Source of the DNA: Solitalea lacus
Lineage (GTDB): Bacteria > Bacteroidota > Bacteroidia > Sphingobacteriales > Sphingobacteriaceae
Direction of reading: 5' to 3'
Assembly: GCF_022014595.1 (NCBI RefSeq)
Contig: NZ_CP091740.1
Span: 4,204,200 to 4,268,199, forward strand
Length of the DNA: 64,000 nucleotides
Position numbers and translations under genes: made by a program. The notes beneath the pieces are model-generated. The model had not been told where the DNA came from, searched no databases, and saw nothing but the letters and a program-made list of their open reading frames with translations. Of this stretch, positions 35,404 to 44,748 are shown piece by piece; the stretch's first letter is position 1, and each line of letters starts with the position of its first letter.

Positions 35404-36732
35404 ATGAATCAATCAATTGTTAATCAATATCGTTGGCGAATTGCAGGTTTACTGTTTTTTGCAACAACTATAAATTATCTGGATAGGCAGGTAATTGGCC
35501 TATTGAAACCTGTATTGGAAAAGGAGTTCCAGTGGACAGAAACCAATTATGCAAATATTGTAATGGCATTTACTGCTATGTATGCTATTGGCTTGCTTGG
35601 ATTTGGTAGGCTTGTTGATAAAATCGGCAGTAAGCTGGGTTACTTCATTTCAGTTGCTGCTTGGAGCATAGCCGCTATTGGGCATGCATTTGTAAAGACA
35701 ACGTTTGGTTTCGGTTTTTTCAGAGCTGCATTGGGTTTGGCCGAGGCCGGTAATTTTCCAGCCGCCATTAAATCCGTTACCGAATGGTTCCCGAAAAAGG
35801 AACGGGCACTTGCAACTGGTATTTTCAATTCAGGAGCTAATATTGGCGTAATCGTGGCTCAAGCATTTGTTCCTCTGATAACTTTCCATTACGGTTGGCA
35901 GCAAGCCTTCGTCTGGACAGGAGCAACTGGTATTATTTGGTTGATTCTTTGGTGGAAATATTACGAAATTCCTACTCGACATAAAAAGATCTCTCAAACA
36001 GAATATGATTACATCCATTGCGATGCAGATCTTGTCTCTGAAACTAAACATGATTCATCCGCCTCGATATCTTGGTTTCAATTGCTTAAAGTAAGACAAA
36101 CCTGGGCGTTTGTGACCGGTAAATTTTTAACAGATCCAATTTGGTGGTTTTTCCTTTTCTGGCTTCCATCTTTCTTTGTTAGCAAATTCAGCCTTAATTT
36201 AAAAAGTCTCGGATTACCAGGCATTGCGGTCTACACAGCTGCATGCATAGGGAGTATTGGAGGAGGTTGGTTATCGGGACACCTTATTAAAAAAGGGTGG
36301 CCTGTTTTTAAAGCCAGGAAAACAGCAATGTTAAGCTTTGCTTTTATGGTTGTGCCAATTTTCTTTATTCAATACGTAAACAATCTTTGGATTGCAGTTG
36401 GATTAATCAGCCTTGCTGCGGCAGCACACCAGGCTTGGTCGGCAAATATTTTTACCACAGCATCCGATATGTTCCCTAAACAGGCTATAAGCTCTGTAGT
36501 AGGTATTGGCGGGATGGCAGGTGCAGTAGGAGGCATCCTCTTTCCTTTATTTATCGGTTTTCTTTTAGATCATTATAAAGCAATCGGGAATGTAATGGCA
36601 GGATACAACATAATCTTCTCAATTTGCGGTAGCGCCTACTTGCTGGCTTGGATTATTATGCACTTTCTTGTAGCAAAGCTACAACCTGTAAGATTTAATG
36701 AGGACTTAACCCCTACAGAAATAGTTAAATAA
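35404..36732 (+). CDS. MFS transporter, ExuT-like hexuronate family
   Basis: A 442-residue protein with twelve predicted helices. N-terminal TTINYLDRQVIGLLKPVLEK and GLAEAGNFPAAIKSVTEWFP are signatures of the anion:cation symporter family that includes ExuT and GudP. Its position between eda and the lyase suggests inner-membrane uptake of the monomeric (possibly unsaturated or 4-deoxy) uronate made in the periplasm. The stop codon abuts the ATG of the next gene. Confidence 0.92.
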   Translation: MNQSIVNQYRWRIAGLLFFATTINYLDRQVIGLLKPVLEKEFQWTETNYANIVMAFTAMYAIGLLGFGRLVDKIGSKLGYFISVAAWSIAAIGHAFVKTTFGFGFFRAALGLAEAGNFPAAIKSVTEWFPKKERALATGIFNSGANIGVIVAQAFVPLITFHYGWQQAFVWTGATGIIWLILWWKYYEIPTRHKKISQTEYDYIHCDADLVSETKHDSSASISWFQLLKVRQTWAFVTGKFLTDPIWWFFLFWLPSFFVSKFSLNLKSLGLPGIAVYTAACIGSIGGGWLSGHLIKKGWPVFKARKTAMLSFAFMVVPIFFIQYVNNLWIAVGLISLAAAAHQAWSANIFTTASDMFPKQAISSVVGIGGMAGAVGGILFPLFIGFLLDHYKAIGNVMAGYNIIFSICGSAYLLAWIIMHFLVAKLQPVRFNEDLTPTEIVK

Positions 36733-38706
36733 ATGAAAAAGCTAATCAACTCATTTTATTTGGGTATTTGTAGCTGTATTGCTGTTACCTGCACTACGCA
36801 ACCTGTCATAGGGCAAGAAATACCGCAAAGGAATTACCTGGCAAATGCTCTGCGAGGGCAACCGGCAGTATATTATTTTCAGGATTTGGGAAAATGGCGT
36901 TCCCAAAAGAAACAGGAAGTTATTGCAGCTTTCCAATCATTATCAAACTCTGAAAAGCAGCAGATTATTTCTGCTGCGGATAAATTGATGGAATATAACT
37001 GGCCTTCTCTTAAAGCGATTCAGTTTTTGGAATATAAAACAATCGGTAATCGATCAAACTATGAGGCCTCTCTTTCTGAACGTAGAAATAAACTAAGCAC
37101 GTTAATAGCTGCTGAATTGGTAGAAGGGAAAGGAAAATATTTACCACAAATAACGAATGGCTTATGGCTGTTACTGGAAGAAAGCACCTGGGTGCTTCCG
37201 GCGCATATGAGTCTGCAAAAGGCAGGTGTTGGCTTGGCCGATCCGCAAGAACCCATTGTAGATCTTACAGCTGGTGAAACATCTGCTTTAGTGAGTTGGG
37301 TCCATTTGCTCTTGCAGCCACAACTTAATCAAATTTCCCCTGAACTGTGCAAACGTATTCGCTTTGAGTTGGATCGACGGATCGTTCAACCTTATTTACA
37401 ACATAATGATTTCTGGTGGATGGGGTTTGGTAAACGCATGGTAAACAACTGGAACATTTGGATCAACAGGAATCTCTTGCTTACAACTTTGCTTATGGTG
37501 GATGATAGTTCAGACCGTAGTAAAATGCTTGAAAAATTATTGCTAAGCGCCGATAAATTCATCAATGGTTATCCTAATGATGGCGGTTGCGATGAAGGAC
37601 CTACTTATTGGGGACACGCTGGAGGGAAACTCATTGAGTTTATCACCTTACTTTCCGATGCTTCTTATGGAAAAATAAATTTTTCAGATAAGTCATTGAT
37701 CCATAACATTGGATCTTACATTTATAAAATGCATATCGATAGTAACCGGATGGTGAATTTTGCTGATGCAAAAGCCTACAATATTCCTCATCCAGACAAT
37801 GTATATGCTTATGGGAAATTATTTAACGACTCAACATTGATGCAGTTTGGAGCCTGGCTATATCGACTACAAAATGCGGATGGAGAAAGACACACACACG
37901 AATTTTTCAGTGAATTTGTGAATGAATTGGAATACAGGCAGGAACTCTTATCCACTACTCCAAAAGCTCCTTTTCCGCAAGAAAGCTGGCTGCCAAACCT
38001 TCAGGTACTTGCCCTGCGTAGTAAAAAGGGGGCTTCCAAAGGATTATTTTTTGCTGCTCAAGGAGGACACAATAATGAGAGCCATAACCACAACGACGTT
38101 GGAAACTTCGTTTTATACGTTGATGGAAAGCCCGCTATTGTAGATGCCGGGGTTGGAACCTATACCGCCAAAACCTTCAGCGACGAACGGTATACACTTT
38201 GGAACATGCAGTCACAATGGCATAACTGCCCAACTATAAATGGTGTAATGCAGAAAGAAGGAAAAATGTTCAAAGCCACGGAAGTTCATTTTCAATCAAC
38301 CTCCTTCCAAAAAACATTGAGCATGGACATCGCTTCAGCATATCCTTCGGATGCGGAGGTGAATAAATATCAACGCAGTTTTATTTTCGAACCTTCTAAA
38401 CACAAACTGGAGTTAAAAGAAGTTTATTCAATGAAAACGGTTAAAGCTCCGTTGCAACTGCATTTCATGACCTGTTTAGCAACTTCTTCATCAAAAAATG
38501 GAGAGCTGATATTAGTTGATAGTAATGGAAAAGCCAAATTAAAATTGAAATATAATCCAGGAGTGTTCAATCTGAAAGAAGATTCAAAAGAGCTCGACGA
38601 TCCGCGCTTGAGCAAAGTTTGGGGTTCACAATTGAAACGAATTACACTCGAAGTTAAACATCAAAATAGATCAGGTAACCATAGTATAATTTTCACGCAG
38701 CTTTAA
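36733..38706 (+). CDS. Heparinase II/III-like polysaccharide lyase
   Basis: A 657-residue protein. Signal peptide ending near VIGQ. An alpha/alpha toroid fold (about 40-400; WWMGFGKRMVNNWNIWINRN, GCDEGPTYWGHAG) is followed by the heparinase II/III beta-sheet domain (about 430-657; HNNESHNHNDVGNFVLYVDG, RYTLWNMQSQWHNCP). The His/Asn/Tyr-rich segments form the active site in relatives. It breaks uronic-acid glycans by beta-elimination, producing 4,5-unsaturated ends, which the GH88 enzyme next door removes. Exact lyase family and glycan are not assignable by eye; heparinoid, hyaluronan-like or bacterial exopolysaccharide are possible. No sulfatase is nearby, which argues for an unsulfated substrate. 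Confidence 0.88.
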   Translation: MKKLINSFYLGICSCIAVTCTTQPVIGQEIPQRNYLANALRGQPAVYYFQDLGKWRSQKKQEVIAAFQSLSNSEKQQIISAADKLMEYNWPSLKAIQFLEYKTIGNRSNYEASLSERRNKLSTLIAAELVEGKGKYLPQITNGLWLLLEESTWVLPAHMSLQKAGVGLADPQEPIVDLTAGETSALVSWVHLLLQPQLNQISPELCKRIRFELDRRIVQPYLQHNDFWWMGFGKRMVNNWNIWINRNLLLTTLLMVDDSSDRSKMLEKLLLSADKFINGYPNDGGCDEGPTYWGHAGGKLIEFITLLSDASYGKINFSDKSLIHNIGSYIYKMHIDSNRMVNFADAKAYNIPHPDNVYAYGKLFNDSTLMQFGAWLYRLQNADGERHTHEFFSEFVNELEYRQELLSTTPKAPFPQESWLPNLQVLALRSKKGASKGLFFAAQGGHNNESHNHNDVGNFVLYVDGKPAIVDAGVGTYTAKTFSDERYTLWNMQSQWHNCPTINGVMQKEGKMFKATEVHFQSTSFQKTLSMDIASAYPSDAEVNKYQRSFIFEPSKHKLELKEVYSMKTVKAPLQLHFMTCLATSSSKNGELILVDSNGKAKLKLKYNPGVFNLKEDSKELDDPRLSKVWGSQLKRITLEVKHQNRSGNHSIIFTQL

Positions 38707-38723
38707 TGACACTATTATAACTC

Positions 38724-39953
38724 ATGAAACTATCCAAACAACTATTCAAAGGCTTAGTGTGTGCAGGCTTAATTTTAAGTGGCACAGCGAACGCACAAAA
38801 TGCTCCAAAAGAGCAAATGAAGAAATTAATTGATGCGAACTTAACCTTTGCAGCTCAGCAATATAAAGTCTTGGCACAAAACGTTCCGGCAAGTGTGATG
38901 CCTAAAACGTATAATGCGAAAGATAATAAAGTGATTACTAGTGATACTCAATGGTGGTGCAGTGGTTTTTACCCTGGAACACTTCTTTATATTTATGAAT
39001 ACACAAAAGATCCTTCTATTCTGCAGGAAGCTAAACAACGTTTAGCAATTCTGGAAAAAGAAAAGCATTTTACGGGCAATCATGACCTGGGTTTTATGAT
39101 GTTTTGCAGTTTCGGCAATGCTTATCGATTGTTTGGTGTTCCGGAATATAAAACTATTCTTGATACTTCAGCTGCTTCACTCTCTACACGTTTCCGTCCT
39201 TCTATTTCAGCCATTCAATCATGGGATAAAAGCAAAAACTTTAACTGTCCGGTTATCATTGACAATATGATGAACCTCGAATTATTGTGCTGGGTAAGTG
39301 ATAACGGCGGAGATCCGAAGTATAAAAATATAGCCATAACACATGCCAATACCACGCTGAAGAATCACTTTAGACCTGATTACAGTTCTTACCATGTGTT
39401 GGATTATGATTTAAATACCGGCAAAGTGCTAAAGAAAGTGACCTGGCAAGGCGCTGCAGATTCATCTCCATGGAGCCGCGGACAAGGATGGGGATTATAC
39501 GGATATACCTTGATGTATCGCTTCACCAAAGATCAAGCTTATCTTAATCAGGCAAGACGCATTGCACAATTTATCCTGAAGCATCCAAATCTTCCGGCCG
39601 ATATGATTCCTTACTGGGATTTTAATGCACCTGGTATACCTAATACCTACAGAGATGCCTCAGCAGGTGCACTTATAGCTTCTGCCTTATTAGAATTAGG
39701 TCAATATGTAAGTAATAAAGAAAGAAAACAGTTTGTTGGCGCTGCTGAGAAAATGCTGCTATCCCTTTCTAGTGATACTTACAGAGCAAAACCTGGTACA
39801 AATGGTGGATTCATATTAATGCACAGCACTGGGGCTCTTCCATTTAAAAGTGAAGTGGATGTTCCTTTAACCTATGCAGACTATTATTTCATTGAAGCGC
39901 TGCTTCGTTATAAAAAATGGTATCTGGCAGATACATTAACTACTAAAAATTAA
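38724..39953 (+). CDS. GH88 unsaturated glucuronyl hydrolase
   Basis: A 409-residue periplasmic enzyme (signal MKLSKQLFKGLVCAGLILSG, cleaved near ANA). The two key aspartates of unsaturated glucuronyl hydrolases are in NHDLGFMMF and IIDNMMNLELLCW; SRGQGWGLYGYTL and YRDASAGALIASAL are family stretches. It frees the 4,5-unsaturated uronate from lyase products, which opens to 5-keto-4-deoxyuronate, the KduI substrate. Seventeen bp follow the lyase gene. Confidence 0.95.
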   Translation: MKLSKQLFKGLVCAGLILSGTANAQNAPKEQMKKLIDANLTFAAQQYKVLAQNVPASVMPKTYNAKDNKVITSDTQWWCSGFYPGTLLYIYEYTKDPSILQEAKQRLAILEKEKHFTGNHDLGFMMFCSFGNAYRLFGVPEYKTILDTSAASLSTRFRPSISAIQSWDKSKNFNCPVIIDNMMNLELLCWVSDNGGDPKYKNIAITHANTTLKNHFRPDYSSYHVLDYDLNTGKVLKKVTWQGAADSSPWSRGQGWGLYGYTLMYRFTKDQAYLNQARRIAQFILKHPNLPADMIPYWDFNAPGIPNTYRDASAGALIASALLELGQYVSNKERKQFVGAAEKMLLSLSSDTYRAKPGTNGGFILMHSTGALPFKSEVDVPLTYADYYFIEALLRYKKWYLADTLTTKN

Positions 39954-39954
39954 A

Positions 39955-40097
39955 ATGAAAAGATCATCCATAAAAGTTTTCTGACGCTGGGCTTACCCGC
40001 AGACAACACCTTTTGGTCTGCACAACCAGAAGATTGGACAAGTAAAAAGGTCTGGAGTGGACAAAATTTGAAGAAAGATTATAAAGTAGAATATTAA
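39955..40097 (+). pseudogene. Remnant of a DUF2264-family gene
   Basis: Two bases after the GH88 stop an ATG begins MKRSSIKVF and hits a TGA. In the neighbouring frame (39954-40097) lies HKSFLTLGLPADNTFWSAQ, continuing through PEDWTSKKVWSGQNLKKDY to a stop. This closely resembles the C-terminal end of DUF2264 proteins (LGLPxxxxFW, WTSKKxWSG). A start codon and a tail without the body suggests a large internal deletion. DUF2264 genes are frequent in uronate and glycan loci. From memory of the family; a profile search would settle it. Confidence 0.65.
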
Positions 40098-40110
40098 CTA
40101 AAAAGAAAAG

Positions 40111-40953
40111 ATGCAGAATTATTTTGAAAGTCGCTATGCGCTGGGGCCGGAAGAAGTAAAAGAAATGAACACAACGCAGTTGCGCGATAAGTTTTTGATT
40201 GAAAATATTTTTGAAATTGACAGCATACGAATGACGCTCTCACATTACGATCGTTACATTGCCGGTGGCGTAATGCCAGTTAATCAATCGGTAACTCTAT
40301 CTAATCCGGATAGTTTAAAAGCAGGGTATTTTCTTGAAAGGAGAGAGTTGGGAATTATTAACGTTGGAGGAAAAGGTACTGTTGTGGCTGATGGTGTAGC
40401 CTATGAATTAGAATATAAAGAGGCTTTGTACATCGGACAAGGCACTAAAGAAGTTATTTTCTCGTCGTCCAACCCTCAACAACCTGCAAAGTTTTATATC
40501 AATTCAGCTCCGGCGCACCAAACCTTTCCAACTAAAAAAGTTTCGCGAAAGGATGCAGAAGTAGTTGAATTAGGAAGTACGGCAACTTCTAATCATCGTG
40601 TTATTAACAAGCTGATTGTTAACAGTGTATTACCTACCTGTCAGTTGCAAATGGGCATGACGGAGTTAAAATCGGGTAGCGTGTGGAACACCATGCCTGC
40701 ACATGTACACGATCGTCGTATGGAGGTGTATTTTTATTTTGAAGTTCCTGAAAATCAGTCCGTATGTCACTTTATGGGACAGACTGATGAAACCAGACAC
40801 ATTTGGATGCAAAATGAACAAGCTGTAATTTCTCCGAATTGGTCAATTCATTCAGGCGCAGGCACTTCTAATTATACTTTCATTTGGGGTATGGCCGGCG
40901 AAAATTTAGATTATGGGGATATGGATCACTGTTCAATCACTGATTTAAGATAA
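40111..40953 (+). CDS. kduI: 5-keto-4-deoxyuronate isomerase
   Basis: A 280-residue cupin enzyme that converts 5-keto-4-deoxyuronate to 2,5-diketo-3-deoxygluconate. The metal-binding residues appear in PAHVHDRRMEVYFYFEVPE (two His and one Glu), and the C-terminal signature is SIHSGAGTSNYTFIWGMAGE with the final DMDH. Cytosolic. It starts 13 bp after the DUF2264 remnant and runs into DUF4861 after 3 bp. Confidence 0.97.
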   Translation: MQNYFESRYALGPEEVKEMNTTQLRDKFLIENIFEIDSIRMTLSHYDRYIAGGVMPVNQSVTLSNPDSLKAGYFLERRELGIINVGGKGTVVADGVAYELEYKEALYIGQGTKEVIFSSSNPQQPAKFYINSAPAHQTFPTKKVSRKDAEVVELGSTATSNHRVINKLIVNSVLPTCQLQMGMTELKSGSVWNTMPAHVHDRRMEVYFYFEVPENQSVCHFMGQTDETRHIWMQNEQAVISPNWSIHSGAGTSNYTFIWGMAGENLDYGDMDHCSITDLR

Positions 40954-40956
40954 GCT

Positions 40957-42126
40957 ATGATAAAATTAGTTAAACCATTACTGTTGATAGTCGGCCTGTT
41001 GACAATACAAAAAGTGAATGCTCAGGTTAACACATTAAATGAAATAAAGATCAGCAACAAAAGTAATCTTGCTTTTGAGGAAGCTATTGTTGAAATCCCT
41101 TGGGGATTGATAGTACAAAAATGGCCCAAAATAGATACTTCAAATTTTAAAGTTATTGCCGTTAATCAGAAGAAAGAACTTCCGTTTCAACTTGAGCATA
41201 GAGGGGAAAAACAAATCAAAAAATTATTGGTCAGGGTCAGTATTCCTGCCAATAGCAATCTTCTTATCTCTTTGCAAAAAGGAAAGGCTGAAAAGATTAA
41301 TTATCTCACTTATGCGAGGTATGTTCCCGAAAGAAAAGATGATTTTGCTTGGGAAAACGATCGTGGGGCATTCCGAATGTATGGGAAAGCACTGGAGGAC
41401 ACCAAGGAAAATGCCTATGGTTTAGACGTTTGGACCAAGAGCACTGACCGACTTGTACTTAATGAGCGTTATAAAAACGGAACCTATCACACTGACCATG
41501 GCGACGGTTTGGATTATTATCATGTTGGTTTTTCTTTAGGCGCCGGCAATATTGTTCCTTTTGTGAACGACACACTATGGTATTCAAAAAATTACCGTCG
41601 TTTTGAAATATTGGATAATGGTCCGTTGCGTAGTACATTTCGTTTGTATTACGATGAATGGTCTGTAGCAGGAAAACCTGTAAAAGTTATTAAAACCATC
41701 AGTCTTGATGCGGGCTCGCAATTAAACCGAATGGAAATCAGCTATGATTTTAATGGTGATAATTTGCCTGTGGCTGTTGGCATCATTAAACGCCCGGAAC
41801 CAGGAACTATCTTACTTGATGAAAAGAAGGCCATTATGGGCTACTGGGAGCCACAGCATGGAAACGATGGTATAATAGGCGTTGGAAGTGTGATCCCTGC
41901 CTCTGTTCAGGTTATGAAGGTAGATAAGCAGCAATTACTTTCCATTGGTAAAGCAAGTGCCAATCAACCTTATATCTACTATACAGGTGCGGCTTGGAAT
42001 AAAGCGGGAAAAATTACCACCAGCAATGACTGGTTTCAATATTTGCAAGATTTTGCCACCAAGCTGGAGCACCCTTTAGAAATAAGCAGTGTTGCTTTAA
42101 CCAAAAACACCCAAAAACTAAAATGA
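40957..42126 (+). CDS. DUF4861 secreted protein
   Basis: A 389-residue protein with a signal peptide (MIKLVKPLLLIVGLLTIQKV, cleaved near NAQ). It has DUF4861 features: DFAWENDRGAFRMYG, YHTDHGDGLDYYHVGFSLGA and YRRFEILDNGPLRSTFRLYY, a beta-rich fold reminiscent of sugar-binding or epimerase-like sandwiches. Function unproven. Its place between kduI and kduD and its ATGA overlap with kduD indicate a role in periplasmic processing of the uronate glycan. Confidence 0.8.
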   Translation: MIKLVKPLLLIVGLLTIQKVNAQVNTLNEIKISNKSNLAFEEAIVEIPWGLIVQKWPKIDTSNFKVIAVNQKKELPFQLEHRGEKQIKKLLVRVSIPANSNLLISLQKGKAEKINYLTYARYVPERKDDFAWENDRGAFRMYGKALEDTKENAYGLDVWTKSTDRLVLNERYKNGTYHTDHGDGLDYYHVGFSLGAGNIVPFVNDTLWYSKNYRRFEILDNGPLRSTFRLYYDEWSVAGKPVKVIKTISLDAGSQLNRMEISYDFNGDNLPVAVGIIKRPEPGTILLDEKKAIMGYWEPQHGNDGIIGVGSVIPASVQVMKVDKQQLLSIGKASANQPYIYYTGAAWNKAGKITTSNDWFQYLQDFATKLEHPLEISSVALTKNTQKLK

Positions 42127-42890
42127 ACGTATTTAATCAATTTAGCCTTAAGGGAAAAATAGCGCTTGTAACAGGCTGTAAACGAGGGATAGGAAAAGCT
42201 ATGGCAGAAGGCCTGGCCGAAGCAGGAGCTGATATAATTGGCGTGTCAGCTTCTCTTGAGCCAAACAGTGAAGTGCAAAGATCAGTAGAGGCTTTGGGAA
42301 GAAAGTTCTATACTTACCAATGTGATTTTTCTAATCGTGATCAATTATATGCATTTATCGCTCAGGTGAAAAATGATTTTCCTTCAATCGATATTTTGAT
42401 AAATAATGCAGGAAATATTCTGCGCAAACCGATAGCCGAACATCCGGATGAGTATTGGGATGAGATTGTTGCCATCAACCAAACGGCTCAGTTTATATTA
42501 ACTCGTGAGATCGGGAAAGAAATGATTGCAAAAGGGAGTGGAAAAATCATCTTTACAGCTTCCCTTTTAACCTTTCAGGGAGGAATCAATGTGCCGGGAT
42601 ATGCGGCGAGTAAAGGCGCAGTTGGCTCGTTGGTGAAAGCTTTTGCCAACGAATGGGCAAGCAAAGGAGTAAATGTAAATGCAATTGCGCCAGGCTACAT
42701 TTCAACCGATAACACTACAGCTTTGCGTGCCGACGAGAAGCGCAGTCGCTCAATTCTTGAGCGTATTCCTGCTAATCGATGGGGTGAACCAGAAGATTTT
42801 AAAGGACCTGTCGTGTTTTTATGTTCAGGTGCTGCCAATTATATTCACGGAACCATTTTAACAGTGGATGGAGGCTGGATGGGAAGGTAA
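42123..42890 (+). CDS. kduD: 2-dehydro-3-deoxy-D-gluconate 5-dehydrogenase
   Basis: A 255-residue short-chain dehydrogenase reducing 2,5-diketo-3-deoxygluconate to KDG. The nucleotide-binding motif TGCKRGIG is near 19-26, NNAGN near 88, the catalytic YAASK near 158-162, and the family end VDGGWMGR. Overlaps the previous gene by ATGA. Its product feeds KdgK. Last gene of the operon; an inverted repeat follows. Confidence 0.96.
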   Translation: MNVFNQFSLKGKIALVTGCKRGIGKAMAEGLAEAGADIIGVSASLEPNSEVQRSVEALGRKFYTYQCDFSNRDQLYAFIAQVKNDFPSIDILINNAGNILRKPIAEHPDEYWDEIVAINQTAQFILTREIGKEMIAKGSGKIIFTASLLTFQGGINVPGYAASKGAVGSLVKAFANEWASKGVNVNAIAPGYISTDNTTALRADEKRSRSILERIPANRWGEPEDFKGPVVFLCSGAANYIHGTILTVDGGWMGR

Positions 42891-42900
42891 ACCTTTCAGA

Positions 42901-42952
42901 AACTTTCCAGGTGTACGTTAAAGGAGTCTTGCGGACAAACCTGGAAAGTTTA
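42901..42952. terminator. Inverted repeat between kduD and plsC
   Basis: AAACTTTCCAGGT (42901-42913) is perfectly inverted at 42940-42952, with a 26-nt spacer. It lies between converging genes and may serve as terminator or be a dispersed intergenic repeat. Confidence 0.5.
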
Positions 42953-43001
42953 ATGCAAAAACTTAAGTATAGTTTTATAGTTTATAAACTCAAAAAACGG
43001 A

Positions 43002-43775
43002 TTAACAAAAGTTACCCGATGCCTTTCTTTCAAAATACCGGCGTTCATCCATAATCAGACGTTCCATCGATTGATAAGCCCGTTCTTTAAGCTGGGGAAG
43101 ATCATCTATAGTCATTCCGGCAGTTTCAATCACATCAGCATATACGACTTTAACAAGTCCTGGTTTAATTGCCAATGGGTTGGTGCGGGGTAATAACTCT
43201 TTAGAATTAAGCAGTACAATTGGGGCTATAGGCGTTTGTGTTTCAATAGCAATACGAAAGGCTCCGTCATAAAAATCAGAAAGTGGTTTTTCAGTCTTAT
43301 TCATAGTTCCTTCCGGAAAGATCAGCACAGACATTCCTTTGGCAAGTTCCACCTTCAAATCTTCCACACATTTCCTTCGACTTTCATGACTGCTTCTGTC
43401 TATCAATACTACCAAGCGTTTATAAATTATTCCAAAAATTGGAATCTTAGTCATTTCCACCTTCCCTAGCGGTTTAAACGATTGATGAATTCCTAAAACC
43501 ACAGCTATTGAGTCGAGATATGACCCATGGTTTACAACATAAACATAGGAACGGCCAGTTGGAGCCTTCTCTTTATGATATGATTTATAAAATATTAAGG
43601 TGAAGATGGATATAATTGTGGACCAGATACGCAAAAAAATAAAAGAAATATCACTTCCAGTTTTGCCAGGGAAAAGTAAAAATGCGACTATAATGAAAGG
43701 TAAAACAAGCAGCATTGCAGCAATAAATGCTATCAAACCTACCACCAACTGGACAACAGCAAAAACCTTACGCAT
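43002..43775 (-). CDS. plsC: 1-acyl-glycerol-3-phosphate acyltransferase-like enzyme
   Basis: A 257-residue membrane-associated enzyme. Two N-terminal hydrophobic segments (about 5-35 and 45-65), the catalytic NHGSYLD (NHxxxxD), the substrate motif LIFPEGTMN, and APIVLLNS. The family places the second acyl chain on glycerolipids. Related acyltransferases of ornithine lipid or other lipids are alternatives. Confidence 0.85.
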   Translation of the reverse strand: MRKVFAVVQLVVGLIAFIAAMLLVLPFIIVAFLLFPGKTGSDISFIFLRIWSTIISIFTLIFYKSYHKEKAPTGRSYVYVVNHGSYLDSIAVVLGIHQSFKPLGKVEMTKIPIFGIIYKRLVVLIDRSSHESRRKCVEDLKVELAKGMSVLIFPEGTMNKTEKPLSDFYDGAFRIAIETQTPIAPIVLLNSKELLPRTNPLAIKPGLVKVVYADVIETAGMTIDDLPQLKERAYQSMERLIMDERRYFERKASGNFC

Positions 43776-43917
43776 ACAATCTAAAATAGTTCTAACACAG
43801 CAGAGCGCAGAGTTGCAAGAATATAAATTGATTTTAGATTTACAAAGACATTTGTAAAATAGAGTTATATCAGGAATGATTTTAATCGATTTATAACTTA
43901 AAACCGAATCGTAAGAA

Positions 43918-44646
43918 TTAAATGCCTAATAAACCACAAGCGCGTTCAGCGGCTACCTTTTCAGCATTTTTCTTGGTAAAATCCTGCCCAATGCCACATT
44001 CTTCGTTATCCACAAATACTTTTACAGTAAATAACTTTGATTTTGCACCTTCTTCGTTAGGCATTAACTCAAACAGCACTTCTTTTCCGTGGCGCTGACA
44101 CCATTCAATCAGTTTACTTTTGAAGTTGGTTTCTGTTTGCTCTAGTGCATCAACATCAACATGTGCTTTTAGAATGCGATTTAAAATGAAGGCCTTGGTA
44201 AATGTGTAACCCTTATCTAAATAAATGGCCCCGATAAGCGCTTCAAAGGCATCACCCATTAAAGAGCCCTGTTTTGCAGGGTTGTTAATCATACGGGTAT
44301 CGTAATCCATCATATCACCTATTCCAATTTTTTTTGCCAATTGATTTAAGTGATTTCGGTTTACAATTTTCGAACGCATTTCGGTCAGAAAGCCTTCATC
44401 CCTGAAAGGGTATTTTTTGAAGAGCATTTCACCTACAACAGCGCCAAGGACAGCATCACCTAAAAACTCTAACCGCTCATTGCTGTTCTTCAACCCTTCT
44501 TTTAATTGCGGAGCAACAGACTTGTGGCGGAAGGCCAGTTTGTACACGGTTAAATTTCGCGGAACAAACCCAAGCATATTATTTAAAGCTTTTACATAAT
44601 TTTTTTCACGCGAAAAATAAAGCCTGTATAAACGCAATGCGGGCAT
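43918..44646 (-). CDS. rnc: Ribonuclease III
   Basis: A 242-residue double-strand RNA endonuclease. The signature NERLEFLGDAVLGAVV lies at about 56-71, DAFEALIGAIYLDKG carries the second acidic cluster, and the C-terminal dsRNA-binding domain begins near 170 (FKSKLIEWCQRHGK). It lies downstream of acpP and fabF; a long inverted repeat between fabF and rnc may partly separate their expression. Confidence 0.96.
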   Translation of the reverse strand: MPALRLYRLYFSREKNYVKALNNMLGFVPRNLTVYKLAFRHKSVAPQLKEGLKNSNERLEFLGDAVLGAVVGEMLFKKYPFRDEGFLTEMRSKIVNRNHLNQLAKKIGIGDMMDYDTRMINNPAKQGSLMGDAFEALIGAIYLDKGYTFTKAFILNRILKAHVDVDALEQTETNFKSKLIEWCQRHGKEVLFELMPNEEGAKSKLFTVKVFVDNEECGIGQDFTKKNAEKVAAERACGLLGI

Positions 44647-44686
44647 TCCTTGTACTAATTGTTAAATGAATATAAGGGAAAAAAGA

Positions 44687-44741
44687 AATAAGTTACAGGA
44701 GCAAGCAAAGTAATTTCTTGCAGATGAACCTGTAACTTATT
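44687..44741. terminator. Inverted repeat between fabF and rnc
   Basis: AATAAGTTACAGG (44687-44699) pairs perfectly with CCTGTAACTTATT (44729-44741); inside, GCAAG and CTTGC can pair. It follows the fabF stop codon on the minus strand. Confidence 0.6.
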
Positions 44742-44748
44742 ATGGGTA

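Noticed and set aside
36733-38706. Alginate-specific lyase
   Set aside because: Alginate catabolism does not need GH88 or KduI; the neighbours point to glucuronate- or galacturonate-type unsaturated products.
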